Below, one piece after another: positions 27,533-37,285 of a stretch of 64,000 nucleotides of DNA. The notes beneath the pieces were generated by a model. It worked only from the letters and a program-made list of their open reading frames with translations, was not told the origin of the DNA and did not search any database. Position 1 is the first letter of the stretch. Each line of letters begins with the position of its first letter. The translations under genes and the position numbers were made by a program. The stretch comes from Pseudobutyrivibrio sp. UBA3626 (GTDB lineage: Bacteria > Bacillota > Clostridia > Lachnospirales > Lachnospiraceae), in the NCBI GenBank assembly GCA_002373675.1, contig DFLF01000005.1:62001-126000 (forward strand). Reading direction: 5' to 3'.

Positions 27533-30202
27533 TTATTTCTTTGCTCTTGAATCATGACAGGTAAAGTACAATATCTGCTTATCCTCAGATAATTCTTCAA
27601 TAAGTTCCAATGCCATATCTATTTTATCTTCATCAAAATTAGTAAGGGGATCATCTAATATAATTAGTGGCTTCTGTTTTTCATACATAATATCTATTAA
27701 AGCAAGCCTTGCACAAAGAGAAGCCAAATCCTTGTATCCCGCACTTAGATAACCTTCCTCTTTGGAACTTCCTTCATAACTAACTGATACACCAAGCTTT
27801 GTATCAATATGAAAATCTTCACTAGATATTTCTCCACTATCAGAAATAATTCTTTCTAGGTATTCTCTCATACCTTTTTGAAGAGGTCGCATATATGTTG
27901 AAAGGAACCTATCTTTTGCTTTAGTAAGAAAGCTGGCTGTTTGCTTTAAATAATTAACTTTCTTCTCATATTCTCCCAGTTGCACCCTGAGTTCATCAAT
28001 CTGATTACTGCTCTCCTGGCAGGCATCTATACTTTCTCTAACATCACGAAGCTGCACACGGGTTTGATTAATTTCTTCGTCAAGAGTATGAATGTTCTCG
28101 TCTATCTCTCTTTCTCTATCCTGCAATTCTTCAATAGACATTGTCTCATGGTAATCTTTATTCTCCATCTCAAGTTTTTTAATGGTATTCTCTTTCTCAG
28201 CAACTTTTTCAGAAAGCTCCATATACTGACGACGGTGAGTTGCAACAAATCCTATCTTTTGGCTTATATTTTCTCCGGTTGCAAGAGGGAATCTGTTAAG
28301 GAAAGCTGCAACTTTCTTCATTTTAGCTTCCCTTTCTTCAATTATTGTAGACCTTTCTTTATCGTCGTTAAAATAAGCTATATATATCTTGTTATCTTCT
28401 TTTATTCTTTGAATAAGCTCTATCTCAGCGTTAGTCTCATACAAATCATCTAATCCATAGCACACTTGATAATGCATAAGTTCTGTATATAAAGCCACTT
28501 CAAGACTTGTTAATTCTTCTAGAGCATTTCCACCAACTTCAACAGCTTTTTCTTCATTTGCAAGAAGAGTGTCATACTTTTCAGCTTTAATCTCAATATC
28601 TGATACCATTTGCTGCAATGTATCATTAGCATTTACAAGATAATCCGACAAGAAATCCTTACATATCTTGTCTGACGTCTCATATTCACTCTTAGTCTGT
28701 TCATATTTGCTCTTTGCCTCATTATAGTTCTTCTCAAGCTCTTCTATCAAAGTCTTAGATACGCGGGCTTTCTTGCGATTAACTGTAACGCATACTCCGA
28801 ATAACACCATTGAAATAGCAATACCTGCTATTCCCATAATCAGCCCCATCGTTGAGTCAACAAGGAGAAGTGAAGCTATTGAACCAACAAGAACAATGGC
28901 TCCAATAATAGACAACATAATAATCATAGGTTTATTATTGGAATCCTCATCTCTCATTCCTTCTTCATAAATGTGCTTTTGCTGTTCAAAGTACTCTCTG
29001 GTTTCTTCAATTCTACCCTGCAATCTGTTAACATTTTCTGCTTCATTTCGAATTATCTCTAACTCTTCCTTTGAAGGCTTTTTCTTCGCAAAGTAGTATT
29101 TTAGTTCAGCTAGTGTATCTTTATCTTCTTCAGATAGCTGGGCATGTTCCTTTTGAACTCTAAGCTCAGAAAGCCTGTTGGCTCTCTCCATCCAATCATC
29201 TATTACTTCATCACTAAGAGGCTCATCAAATAACCTTTTTAGCTCGTCAAGCTTCTCATCGTCTGGCATATTCTTCTGAATATTATCACAACTAGTCTGT
29301 AACACATCTATATCTTTCGACAAATCAAAATGCTCTACCAGTTCTTCTTCAGTTGGTATTCCATTTGCAAAGAAATCGTCCATCTTATCCAGACTTTTCT
29401 TCTCATCTTCATAATTCTTAAGAAGGGATTTATATTCTCCAATCAACTGGTCCTTTTCACTTTGTTTGCTGATTCTATCTTTATACTCTTCCTTTTCTTT
29501 GACCAGTTTCTTTCTTTCTTTTTCTTTGTTCTCAAGCATTCTATTATGCATCCTCTGCGATTCAACGTAACTGTCTAATCGATCTGCATCTTCTTTTAGA
29601 ATACTAATCTCATCTTTAATTCTAAGATTAAGACCTCTTGTCTCATCCTTACCATTCCTTGTATAAGTCTTAATCTCCTCGTTTATCCTTTTAATAGCTT
29701 CGTCAAAGTTGTTGATATCATCCTGAACAGTTACAAGATCTCCCAGCTTTCCATTAATGGCATTTGTCATCTCAGGTTTTAGTGAATTCTGGGGAATATA
29801 TATAGATTTTGCGAAAGAATCTCTGTCTATTCCAAATAATTCTTCGCCCACCTTATCGCTATAATCCATTGATGCAAGATTAGTCTCTGCATCATATAAT
29901 GCAAATACATCTTCTTTCTCTTTTGAGCCAAAAATTCTCTCTATACGATACTTCTTATCATCAACTGTAAATGTGAGACTTCCTCCATAAGTGCCCTTAT
30001 CCCACGGATTATACTGCTTTCTGTCATTAAGTCCACTTGCCCTGCTAGAAGGATTACCATAGAACATTGCTTTTATAAAAGAGCATAAGGTAGTCTTACC
30101 CCATCCATTGTCTTCTTTTAGAATATTGAGGCCATCATTAAAATCTATTTTTTTGTCTTTAAATTTGCCATATCCTGTGATGTGGCAGGATTCTATTCTC
30201 AT
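27533..30202 (-). CDS. YhaN-type SMC-like AAA ATPase
   Basis: 889 residues. The N-terminal half-ATPase has Walker A NGWGKTTLCSF near 32-42 and SRASGLNDRKQYNPWDKGTYGG. Long coiled coils follow. Two hydrophobic helices lie within the coil (about 430-480: MLSIIGAIVLVGSIASLLLV and a second), a feature of YhaN rather than SbcC. The C-terminal half has YLSAGYKDLASLCARLALI and Walker B PLIILDDPLTNFDEDK. It overlaps the partner nuclease gene by 4 nt. Together they probably act in DNA double-strand end processing, perhaps membrane-associated. Confidence 0.88.
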   Translation of the reverse strand: MRIESCHITGYGKFKDKKIDFNDGLNILKEDNGWGKTTLCSFIKAMFYGNPSSRASGLNDRKQYNPWDKGTYGGSLTFTVDDKKYRIERIFGSKEKEDVFALYDAETNLASMDYSDKVGEELFGIDRDSFAKSIYIPQNSLKPEMTNAINGKLGDLVTVQDDINNFDEAIKRINEEIKTYTRNGKDETRGLNLRIKDEISILKEDADRLDSYVESQRMHNRMLENKEKERKKLVKEKEEYKDRISKQSEKDQLIGEYKSLLKNYEDEKKSLDKMDDFFANGIPTEEELVEHFDLSKDIDVLQTSCDNIQKNMPDDEKLDELKRLFDEPLSDEVIDDWMERANRLSELRVQKEHAQLSEEDKDTLAELKYYFAKKKPSKEELEIIRNEAENVNRLQGRIEETREYFEQQKHIYEEGMRDEDSNNKPMIIMLSIIGAIVLVGSIASLLLVDSTMGLIMGIAGIAISMVLFGVCVTVNRKKARVSKTLIEELEKNYNEAKSKYEQTKSEYETSDKICKDFLSDYLVNANDTLQQMVSDIEIKAEKYDTLLANEEKAVEVGGNALEELTSLEVALYTELMHYQVCYGLDDLYETNAEIELIQRIKEDNKIYIAYFNDDKERSTIIEEREAKMKKVAAFLNRFPLATGENISQKIGFVATHRRQYMELSEKVAEKENTIKKLEMENKDYHETMSIEELQDREREIDENIHTLDEEINQTRVQLRDVRESIDACQESSNQIDELRVQLGEYEKKVNYLKQTASFLTKAKDRFLSTYMRPLQKGMREYLERIISDSGEISSEDFHIDTKLGVSVSYEGSSKEEGYLSAGYKDLASLCARLALIDIMYEKQKPLIILDDPLTNFDEDKIDMALELIEELSEDKQILYFTCHDSRAKK

Positions 30203-31293
30203 ATATCCAGATTCTCTCCTTTAAGAGCCTTAATACCAAGTTCAACTATTAAGGACTTATCTTCATCACTAATATCCTGTTTCTCAAGAAGTCTGATAAA
30301 TTCACCTTTTAGACTTTTGTCATTAGAATAACTTGCATAATCAATCTCTACTGTTGTATTATCTTTTACCTTAAAGAAAAAGAATTTATCATCAAATTCT
30401 CTCTTGATTCTTCTAATATCAATGTCAACTAATTCATTCATATTAGTCTTGCCCACTAGCACAACTTCAACAAGATCATTGTAGATAATATCATCCACTG
30501 CAGCGTGTATATTATCTATAATATCAACCATAGAATCTGTAGGCGATACTTCTACTTCTAACCTGTGAATCTCTCTTAGTGCAAAAGGAACAAATGTATC
30601 TGATATTTTGTTATCTTCACCGATATCAAGAAGCACAAAACCTTTCTTACCCGTCTCATCAAATCCTCGACCTTCAAGACAGCCCGGGTACACATATATC
30701 CCTCTATCGTCTAATTGTTCTCTCTGATATTTATGAATATGTCCCAGGGCAAGATAATCTATGTTCTTATTCTTAAGGTCATTGAAATTAACCTCATATA
30801 TCTCTTTCTCACCTTCATAATTAGCTGCTCCTGAATGTAATGTAACAATATTACATTTACCGGGATCAAGAACAAGACTAAGTGCAACATCTTTATAATT
30901 ATCTTTCGAAAGTTCTACACCCTTAATAACCACGTCTCCATATTCGTATTTCTTCCAGTTGTTCTGGTCAAACAACTTGGCATTCTTCGGGATTTCATAC
31001 TCATCATCAAACACACCGCCTGTGTCATGATTACCTTTAAGAAATACAAAATCAATATCCGGATTATTCTTTACTAATTCAATTATATGTTTAACCGCAG
31101 ACTTTCTTTTAGTACCCCTGTCAAATATATCTCCAGCAACCAGTATAATATCTACTTCATTATCATTTGCATAGGCTACCAGTCTATCAAAGTTCTCTAG
31201 TAATTCATCTCTTCTCTCCTTTGCCTTCTCTGGTGACAAAATATTCTTAAGAGGCGATTCCAGATGAAGATCTGCGCAATGAATGATTCTCAT
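30199..31293 (-). CDS. YhaO/SbcD-like metallophosphoesterase
   Basis: 364 residues. The calcineurin-like nuclease motifs are in order: HCADLHLESPL (D..H), VAGDIFDRG, LKGNHDTGG, VTLHSGA and ALGHIHK. The C-terminal capping region (about 260-364) probably contacts the ATPase. Members are Mn-dependent nucleases paired with an SMC-like ATPase. The stop overlaps the ATPase start (ATGA). Confidence 0.9.
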   Translation of the reverse strand: MRIIHCADLHLESPLKNILSPEKAKERRDELLENFDRLVAYANDNEVDIILVAGDIFDRGTKRKSAVKHIIELVKNNPDIDFVFLKGNHDTGGVFDDEYEIPKNAKLFDQNNWKKYEYGDVVIKGVELSKDNYKDVALSLVLDPGKCNIVTLHSGAANYEGEKEIYEVNFNDLKNKNIDYLALGHIHKYQREQLDDRGIYVYPGCLEGRGFDETGKKGFVLLDIGEDNKISDTFVPFALREIHRLEVEVSPTDSMVDIIDNIHAAVDDIIYNDLVEVVLVGKTNMNELVDIDIRRIKREFDDKFFFFKVKDNTTVEIDYASYSNDKSLKGEFIRLLEKQDISDEDKSLIVELGIKALKGENLDI

Positions 31294-31439
31294 TTAAGAC
31301 TCCTTTTTCCTTCTACAAATCTCTATATATTGTACTCTACCACATTCATTAGGTCAAATTATACTGTTCCACTTCTTGTTTTTTATTATCTTAAATGTAA
31401 TAATTATAATTAGTAGTTTATAAGGAGTAGTTAGATTAT

Positions 31440-32306
31440 ATGATTATATGCAAATATGTAGTAATATTCTTCTTCTATAGTATGCTTGGTTTTATATATG
31501 AGTCAATCTATTCTTCTGTTAACAAACATCATTGGCAGAATAGGGGTTTCTTCTATGGGCCAATAATTCCTATATATGGTGTTGGCGCATGTGTGGGCAC
31601 CCTACTTTTCTATGACCTTCACATTCCCTTTCTGGAAAATGCCAATGTCATTGTGATATTTTTAGTAGGATATCTAGGAAGTATCATATTAGAATATACT
31701 ACCAGTTATGTTCTTGAGAAAATCTTTCATGCCGTGTGGTGGGATTATAGCAACAAATTCCTTAACATTCATGGAAGAGTATGTCTTAGCGCATCGATAG
31801 GTTTTGGTGTGGCGGCAATTATCATTGTTAAATGGTTGATTCCCTGGGTAGAAAAAATAGTATCCTATTTTCCAGACGCATTAATGGTTAGCCTTTCTCT
31901 TATATTTATTTTCCTTTGGGGAATAGATTTCGCACTTACTATATCTGCACTGTCTAATTTCCAAAGAAACTTTAACAGGATAGAGAAGGAATATACAGAG
32001 AAAATGACTCAGCTTTATGACAATATAGAAAGTAGCGTTGTTGCTAAAAAGGATGGAATAACAAGCGCTGCCGGATCCTTTATAGAAAAACACGAAACTC
32101 TTCAAGAAGCTGTCAATACATTAACCAGCGCAAAACATGGTATAATAAATAACAAAGAGAAACTTCTAGAACAAGAGGTCAATTCTATTATGGAATCCAC
32201 ATCCGAAATCGAAAAAGAAGCCTTGTCTCGTATCAGTGAATTCAAGACAGAGGGAAAGAAAAAGAAAATTACAGATATAATAAAAGAAAAATTACGCCGG
32301 CATTAA
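31440..32306 (+). CDS. CmpB-family (PF06541-like) membrane protein
   Basis: 288 residues. Five or so membrane helices fill residues 1-180. Signature parts are FYGPIIPIYGVGA, EYTTSYVLEKIFHAVWWDYS and NIHGRVCL, which match the family annotated as putative ABC-transporter type IV or CmpB. The C-terminal 100 residues form a charged coiled coil in the cytoplasm. No ATPase partner is nearby, so the transport label is doubtful. AAGGAGTAG precedes the ATG. Confidence 0.75.
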   Translation: MIICKYVVIFFFYSMLGFIYESIYSSVNKHHWQNRGFFYGPIIPIYGVGACVGTLLFYDLHIPFLENANVIVIFLVGYLGSIILEYTTSYVLEKIFHAVWWDYSNKFLNIHGRVCLSASIGFGVAAIIIVKWLIPWVEKIVSYFPDALMVSLSLIFIFLWGIDFALTISALSNFQRNFNRIEKEYTEKMTQLYDNIESSVVAKKDGITSAAGSFIEKHETLQEAVNTLTSAKHGIINNKEKLLEQEVNSIMESTSEIEKEALSRISEFKTEGKKKKITDIIKEKLRRH

Positions 32307-32379
32307 GTGTATTACTAATCTTTCAGCAACTACTGAAGAAGTCGAAAACAGGGAATAGATGTGGATAATTATTAATAGA

Positions 32380-32427
32380 AAAACCGCCTGGGTCATTCAT
32401 ATAATATTGAATAACACAGGCGGTTTT
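32380..32427. terminator. Bidirectional terminator between CmpB gene and ddh
   Basis: AAAACCGCCTG pairs with CAGGCGGTTTT around an AT-rich loop that can also partly pair (ATTCA/TGAAT). It lies between convergent genes. Confidence 0.85.
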
Positions 32428-32438
32428 AATTATGCCTT

Positions 32439-33422
32439 TTATAGCATATGAGCTCTAATATCTTCGTCTGATTTATTAATTAGATAAGCAGGTGCTATAT
32501 CAAATACTGTCTTAGCTCCAACAACACCTTCTTTGGAAAGTCTGTCCACTGCTCTTGCAAAACTAATAATAATACTTGATGTAAATCCCGGATTAGAATC
32601 TAACTTAATTGAGTATTCAACAACATGTGTATCTTCCAAATCCCATCCTGTCTTACCACTTCTAATAACAAATCCGCCATGAGGAATTCCGCTATGATTC
32701 TTATTGAACTCTTCCTCATCAATAAAATGTACTGTTGTGTCGTAATCTGCAAAGTAGTTAGGCATTTCACAGATTTCCTTCTCTATAGCCTTAGCATCAG
32801 CTCCATCCTCTAATACTACGAAGCATTCACGAGTATGCATCTGTCTTGTAGTAAGCTCTGGGTTGCTTCCGCTTCTAACGGCTTCAAGAGCTTCTTCTAC
32901 CGGAATAGTGTATTGTTTTGCATTCTTGACACCCTTAATCCTTCTAATGGCATCCGAGTGACCCTGACTTACACCTTTGCCCCAGAATGTATAATCTGCT
33001 CCGTCAGGAAGGAATGCATTACCATATAGTCTCATAAGAGAGAACATTCCAGGATCCCATCCACATGAGATAAGACCAACGTGATTATTTTCTTTACATG
33101 ACTTATCTACATTTGCAAAATGTGTAGGAATGTTTGCATGAGTATCAAAAGAATCTACTACATTAAACATCTTTGCATACTCTGGTGTCTGCTTAGGAAG
33201 GTCAGTCGCAGATCCTCCACACAATACCATTACATCAATCTTGCCTTCATAAGAAGCAACATTGTCAACTGAGTCTACTTTAACACCCTGTGTCTTAATC
33301 TTAAGAGTTGATGGATCTCTTCTGGTAAATACAGCTACAAGTTCCATGTCATCGTTTTGCTTAATTGCTGATTCCACACCTCTTCCCAGGTTACCGTATC
33401 CGATTATTCCTATTCTTGTCAT
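32439..33422 (-). CDS. ddh: meso-Diaminopimelate D-dehydrogenase
   Basis: 327 residues from ATG 33422, preferred because AGGTG lies 8 nt upstream; ATG 33428 is an alternative. The Rossmann start MTRIGIIGYGNLGRGV is typical. SCGWDPGMFSLMRLYGNAFLP and GKGVSQGHSDAIRRIKGVKNA are diagnostic of this family. It reductively aminates tetrahydrodipicolinate to meso-DAP with NADPH, a one-step route to the peptidoglycan cross-linking residue and lysine. It follows trpB by about 60 nt. Confidence 0.95.
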   Translation of the reverse strand: MTRIGIIGYGNLGRGVESAIKQNDDMELVAVFTRRDPSTLKIKTQGVKVDSVDNVASYEGKIDVMVLCGGSATDLPKQTPEYAKMFNVVDSFDTHANIPTHFANVDKSCKENNHVGLISCGWDPGMFSLMRLYGNAFLPDGADYTFWGKGVSQGHSDAIRRIKGVKNAKQYTIPVEEALEAVRSGSNPELTTRQMHTRECFVVLEDGADAKAIEKEICEMPNYFADYDTTVHFIDEEEFNKNHSGIPHGGFVIRSGKTGWDLEDTHVVEYSIKLDSNPGFTSSIIISFARAVDRLSKEGVVGAKTVFDIAPAYLINKSDEDIRAHML

Positions 33423-33481
33423 TTTCATCACACCTTTCGTTTTAATAATCTTTTTACATAATACTCTATGCTTAAATATGT

Positions 33482-34858
33482 CTACACATTTACTTCTGGC
33501 ACATTCTTAAGACTTTCCTTGATATCTTCATCTGTAGGAATATAATCTGTCATTGTACCATTATTAAAGTCTTCATATGCGTACATATCAAAGTATCCTG
33601 TTCCTGTAAGACCAAAGACTATTGTCTTCTCTTCACCTGTCTCTTTGCACTTCATCGCCTCATCAATAGCTACCTTAATAGCATGTGAACTCTCTGGTGC
33701 CGGGAGTATTCCCTCTACTCTTGCGAACTGTTCTGCCGTCGCAAATACCTCTGTCTGAGCTACGCTGGTTGCCTCAATAATGTTATCTGCTTTAAGCTGA
33801 GATAGCACAGAAGACATACCATGATATCTGAGTCCACCTGCGTGAGATGGAGATGGCATAAAGTCATGTCCTAATGTATACATCTTAGCAAGTGGACATA
33901 CCTTTCCAGTATCGCAGAAATCGTATGCATATATACCCCTTGTAAGTGATGGACACGAAGCCGGCTCTACAGCAACAATTCTATAATCATCCTTACCTTT
34001 AATCTTATCTCTTACAAATGGAGAAATTAATCCTCCAAGGTTAGAACCGCCTCCAGCACATCCAATAATAATGTCTGCTTTCTCACCATACTTCTCAAGG
34101 GCAGTCATTGTTTCGAGACCTATAACCGATTGATGAAGAAGTACCTGATTAAGAACAGATCCAAGAACATATCTATATCCTTCTTCTGATGTTGCCTTTT
34201 CAACCGCTTCAGAAATAGCACAACCAAGAGAACCATTACCATTAGGGAACTGCTTATTAATCGCCCTTCCAACTTCTGTTTCCATAGAAGGTGATGGTGT
34301 AACACTGGCGCCATATGTTCTCATAACTTCTTTTCTCTGTGGCTTCTGATTATAAGAACTCTTAACCATGAACACCTTACAATCGAGGTCAAAATAAGAA
34401 CATGCCATAGAAAGTGCTGTTCCCCATTGACCTGCACCAGTCTCTGTTGTCACACCCTTAAGTCCCTGAGTCTTGGCATAATAAGCTTGTGCAATAGCAG
34501 AATTCAGCTTATGAGAGCCGGATGTATTATTACCCTCGAACTTATAATAAATCTTAGCCGGAGTTCCAATTTTATTCTCTAGGCAATATGCTCTTACCAG
34601 AGGAGAAGGACGAAACATCTTATAGAAATCTCTAATCTCCTGTGGAATATCAATATATGCATCCTTATCATTAAGTTCCTGCTTCGCAAGTTCTGTACAG
34701 AACACATGCTCTAATTCCTCTAATGTTGCAGGTTCATGTGTCTTTGGATTAAGAAGTGGTGCCGGTTTATTCTTCATATCAGCACGCAAATTATACCATG
34801 CCTTTGGCATCTCTTCCTCTGCAAGATAAATCTTATATGGTATCTTTTTTTCTGACAT
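33482..34858 (-). CDS. trpB: Long-form tryptophan synthase beta chain (TrpB2 type)
   Basis: 458 residues, some 60 longer than the standard TrpB. The PLP lysine is K117 in SGSHKLNS, and the phosphate loop is CAGGGSNLGG. The N-terminal stretch before RPSPLVRA is typical of TrpB2, which is often unlinked to trpA. It uses indole and serine to make tryptophan, acting with or without TrpA; serine deamination has also been proposed for some. No other trp gene is in the window. Confidence 0.9.
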   Translation of the reverse strand: MSEKKIPYKIYLAEEEMPKAWYNLRADMKNKPAPLLNPKTHEPATLEELEHVFCTELAKQELNDKDAYIDIPQEIRDFYKMFRPSPLVRAYCLENKIGTPAKIYYKFEGNNTSGSHKLNSAIAQAYYAKTQGLKGVTTETGAGQWGTALSMACSYFDLDCKVFMVKSSYNQKPQRKEVMRTYGASVTPSPSMETEVGRAINKQFPNGNGSLGCAISEAVEKATSEEGYRYVLGSVLNQVLLHQSVIGLETMTALEKYGEKADIIIGCAGGGSNLGGLISPFVRDKIKGKDDYRIVAVEPASCPSLTRGIYAYDFCDTGKVCPLAKMYTLGHDFMPSPSHAGGLRYHGMSSVLSQLKADNIIEATSVAQTEVFATAEQFARVEGILPAPESSHAIKVAIDEAMKCKETGEEKTIVFGLTGTGYFDMYAYEDFNNGTMTDYIPTDEDIKESLKNVPEVNV

Positions 34859-34901
34859 ATTATCCCCTTTCCTGTCATAAACGTTTATGTAAATTTATTA
34901 T

Positions 34902-37046
34902 TTATTCTGTAGTATTCTCTGCATTAAGTGGTGCAGGTAAATTAACTATAACTTCATTAGACTTTCTAAATACCGAGTTATTAGACCCCATCTGCTGAAC
35001 ACAGATCACATCACCATTCTTAACACTTTCAGTATCAATCGTTAAGCATTCACCACTCTTATAGCCAGTAGCAACTTTCTTGCCATTAACATACACCTTA
35101 CTCCACTTGGTAAAGTTGTGTCCGTATATATGGACTTCATTGCCAAAACTATACATTCTATCAACGACCACATCTTTAACACCCATAACAAGATTAGATG
35201 CCGGGTACAAATCCTTGCCTTTATAAGCATAATGCTTTCCATATAGGATGTCGTATTGTAGTAGCTTTAACCCATCCTGGTATTCTTCTGATGTAGTAGA
35301 TATATCCTTTTCTATCCGATCCTGGTTATAATTAGTCATTACGCCTTCATGAATACCTAATCTATCAAGATATTCTGGAACCAACTGATATGTAGTAAGA
35401 TCCATATCTTCTTTCGACATTCCGAAATTATTCCATGTAAGATATTTCGTCTTATACATGTCATGTGTAGACAATTCGTCTTCTTCTATTCCTAATGTAG
35501 GCAGATGGTCACCAAAGAAAATTACGAGAGTATCTTCTCCTCTTTGATCTAATGCTTCACAATAATTCTTCATAAAGTTATCCATCTCATGGACTCTGTT
35601 AACATAATAGGTCCACTGATTAGTAACTTCTGGTGTCTTTCCGTTGCACTTTACTTTAACAGGCTCATAATCAGGATAAGATATCTTAGGATAATTACCA
35701 TGTGTTCCTACGGTAATTGTGTACAACATATCCTTATTAGGTGTCATGTCCATAGCGTCAAGAGAAGCTCCAATTAGAATATCATCAGTAGGCCATGCAC
35801 CCATAGGAGTATAGTCTACAATATCAAGCATCTCTTTACTCTGGAAAGTATCAAATCCCATTAGAGTGAAAGCATTTACTCTTGAATAGAAATTACCGCC
35901 ATTATTATGTACTACATGAGAACTATAGCCAATATTTCTAAGATCTGATGCAACTGACTCACATTTGTCAACATCCTTAAGAATTGTCTTCTGTGGATAT
36001 TCTCCCGGACCAAAATACCTGCATGACATACCTGTTAAGACTTCAAATTCTGAATTACAGGTTCCTGCACCAACTACTGGAACAGTAAGATGTCCATAAG
36101 AATAATTCTGTTCAAGACTATGTGCAAACGGAGTTACATCCTCAGATGTCTCCATAAAGCTAAGTTCTGATACATCAAAATACGATTCTAGAAGAACAAC
36201 AATTATATTAGGTTTCTTATCTTCTTTTATAGTTGTCTCTCTTGTTGTCTCATCAACAATTGCTGTAACATTCTCTTCATTATAGTCTATTGGTTTGCTC
36301 ATGCCTCTGTCAAAAGCACTTGTCGAGAAACCATATAAATATCCATAATCAAAGTATCCCTGCTGCAGATTACCAAAATACGCTGCGAGGATATCCTGCT
36401 TCTGAAGGAACTTTGTCACAAGAGGAAGAGATACAAAAAGTGCGACAACAATTATTATCCTAACCCATATAGGCGATTTATATGTTACTTTTTTGCCTTT
36501 TCTAAATAGATTAATAAGATAAATAATGTAAGCAACAAGTGCCGCAATTAGAATTACAGTTAACCCGAGACTCAAGTATCCTGTTCCCTGCATTGTAAGT
36601 AAATCTGTAATCATATTGAGGTCTGTAAAACCAAATGGCGTTACACGATTATAAAGCACAATACAGTTCGTAATTCCAAGCGCAACGAAAACAGCAGAAA
36701 CTATCATTCTGCAAAAGGTCTGTCTCTTAAACAAAATACACAAACTATATACCACATATATAAGGAAGGAATTATAAAGATATGCTAATGTATGATCCGA
36801 TACAAAATAACACGCATTAATAAACGAATGCCTAGACATCCATTCAAGTACGAAGCACATAACCAGAGACAAAGGTATATGAAATATTAGTGCGTGATTT
36901 GTCATAAAATCAGACACTTTCTTAATCTTCTCATTATTCTTTATCTTGATTATAAATTTGGGTGTAGGAATCTTCTTAAAGAATCCCCCTACTTTGCTAC
37001 CTATATTCTTAAAAAACTTTCCGATTTTGGAAAAAAAGCTTTTCAT
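34902..37046 (-). CDS. LtaS-like phosphoglycerol transferase
   Basis: 714 residues. Five membrane helices lie in about 50-215. The external sulfatase-fold domain follows: metal ligand E287 (VVLLESYFDV), putative catalytic T329 (GAGTCNSEFEVLTG), and FFGDHLPTLG. The family moves glycerol phosphate from phosphatidylglycerol to make polyglycerolphosphate teichoic acid or to decorate glycans. After about residue 620 there is an extra beta-rich domain (VHIYGHNFTKWSKVYVNGKK) resembling an IPT/Ig-like fold, not part of standard LtaS. The N-terminal 45 residues are strongly basic. Confidence 0.88.
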   Translation of the reverse strand: MKSFFSKIGKFFKNIGSKVGGFFKKIPTPKFIIKIKNNEKIKKVSDFMTNHALIFHIPLSLVMCFVLEWMSRHSFINACYFVSDHTLAYLYNSFLIYVVYSLCILFKRQTFCRMIVSAVFVALGITNCIVLYNRVTPFGFTDLNMITDLLTMQGTGYLSLGLTVILIAALVAYIIYLINLFRKGKKVTYKSPIWVRIIIVVALFVSLPLVTKFLQKQDILAAYFGNLQQGYFDYGYLYGFSTSAFDRGMSKPIDYNEENVTAIVDETTRETTIKEDKKPNIIVVLLESYFDVSELSFMETSEDVTPFAHSLEQNYSYGHLTVPVVGAGTCNSEFEVLTGMSCRYFGPGEYPQKTILKDVDKCESVASDLRNIGYSSHVVHNNGGNFYSRVNAFTLMGFDTFQSKEMLDIVDYTPMGAWPTDDILIGASLDAMDMTPNKDMLYTITVGTHGNYPKISYPDYEPVKVKCNGKTPEVTNQWTYYVNRVHEMDNFMKNYCEALDQRGEDTLVIFFGDHLPTLGIEEDELSTHDMYKTKYLTWNNFGMSKEDMDLTTYQLVPEYLDRLGIHEGVMTNYNQDRIEKDISTTSEEYQDGLKLLQYDILYGKHYAYKGKDLYPASNLVMGVKDVVVDRMYSFGNEVHIYGHNFTKWSKVYVNGKKVATGYKSGECLTIDTESVKNGDVICVQQMGSNNSVFRKSNEVIVNLPAPLNAENTTE

Positions 37047-37111
37047 GATTTCTCCTTCTTACAACATCTATATATCATGTTATAATACTTTTGCACATAA
37101 ATTGCTGATAA

Positions 37112-37140
37112 ATTATACCACTATAAATGGTTTTTCGCAA
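37112..37140 (-). promoter_or_regulatory. Promoter of LtaS-like gene
   Basis: TTGCGA (37135-37140), 17 nt, TATAAT (37112-37117) on the minus strand. Confidence 0.75.
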
Positions 37141-37145
37141 GAAAT

Positions 37146-37155
37146 GTGATATAAT
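37146..37155 (+). promoter_or_regulatory. Extended -10 promoter of the 37286 gene
   Basis: TATAAT at 37150-37155 preceded by TG one base upstream (TGATATAAT), with only a weak -35. The expected transcription start falls inside the first tandem repeat. Confidence 0.55.
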
Positions 37156-37156
37156 A

Positions 37157-37273
37157 CGTCATAAGGTGTCGCGAAGCGACGGATTCCTTATGACCATTTA
37201 CGTCATAAGGTGTCGCGAAGCGACGGATTCCTTATGACCATTCACGTCATAGGTGTCGCGAAGCGACGGATTA
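37157..37273 (+). repeat. 44-bp tandem repeat of nested hairpins, 2.7 copies
   Basis: Units start at 37157, 37201 and 37245 (the last truncated, and missing one base of the arm). Each full unit has an outer 9-bp stem GTCATAAGG/CCTTATGAC and an inner stem GTCGC-GAA-GCGAC. It lies directly before the ribosome site of the downstream gene. The architecture equals module A found at 42977 and 58871. Confidence 0.9.
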
Positions 37274-37285
37274 GAGGAGTACACT

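Noticed and set aside
33482..34858. Partial trp operon around trpB
   Set aside because: Neighbours are ddh and an LtaS-like gene. No trpA, trpC, trpD or trpE is present.
37157..37273. CRISPR-like array of regularly spaced repeats
   Set aside because: Units are contiguous 44-bp tandem copies with no unique spacers, and no cas gene is near.
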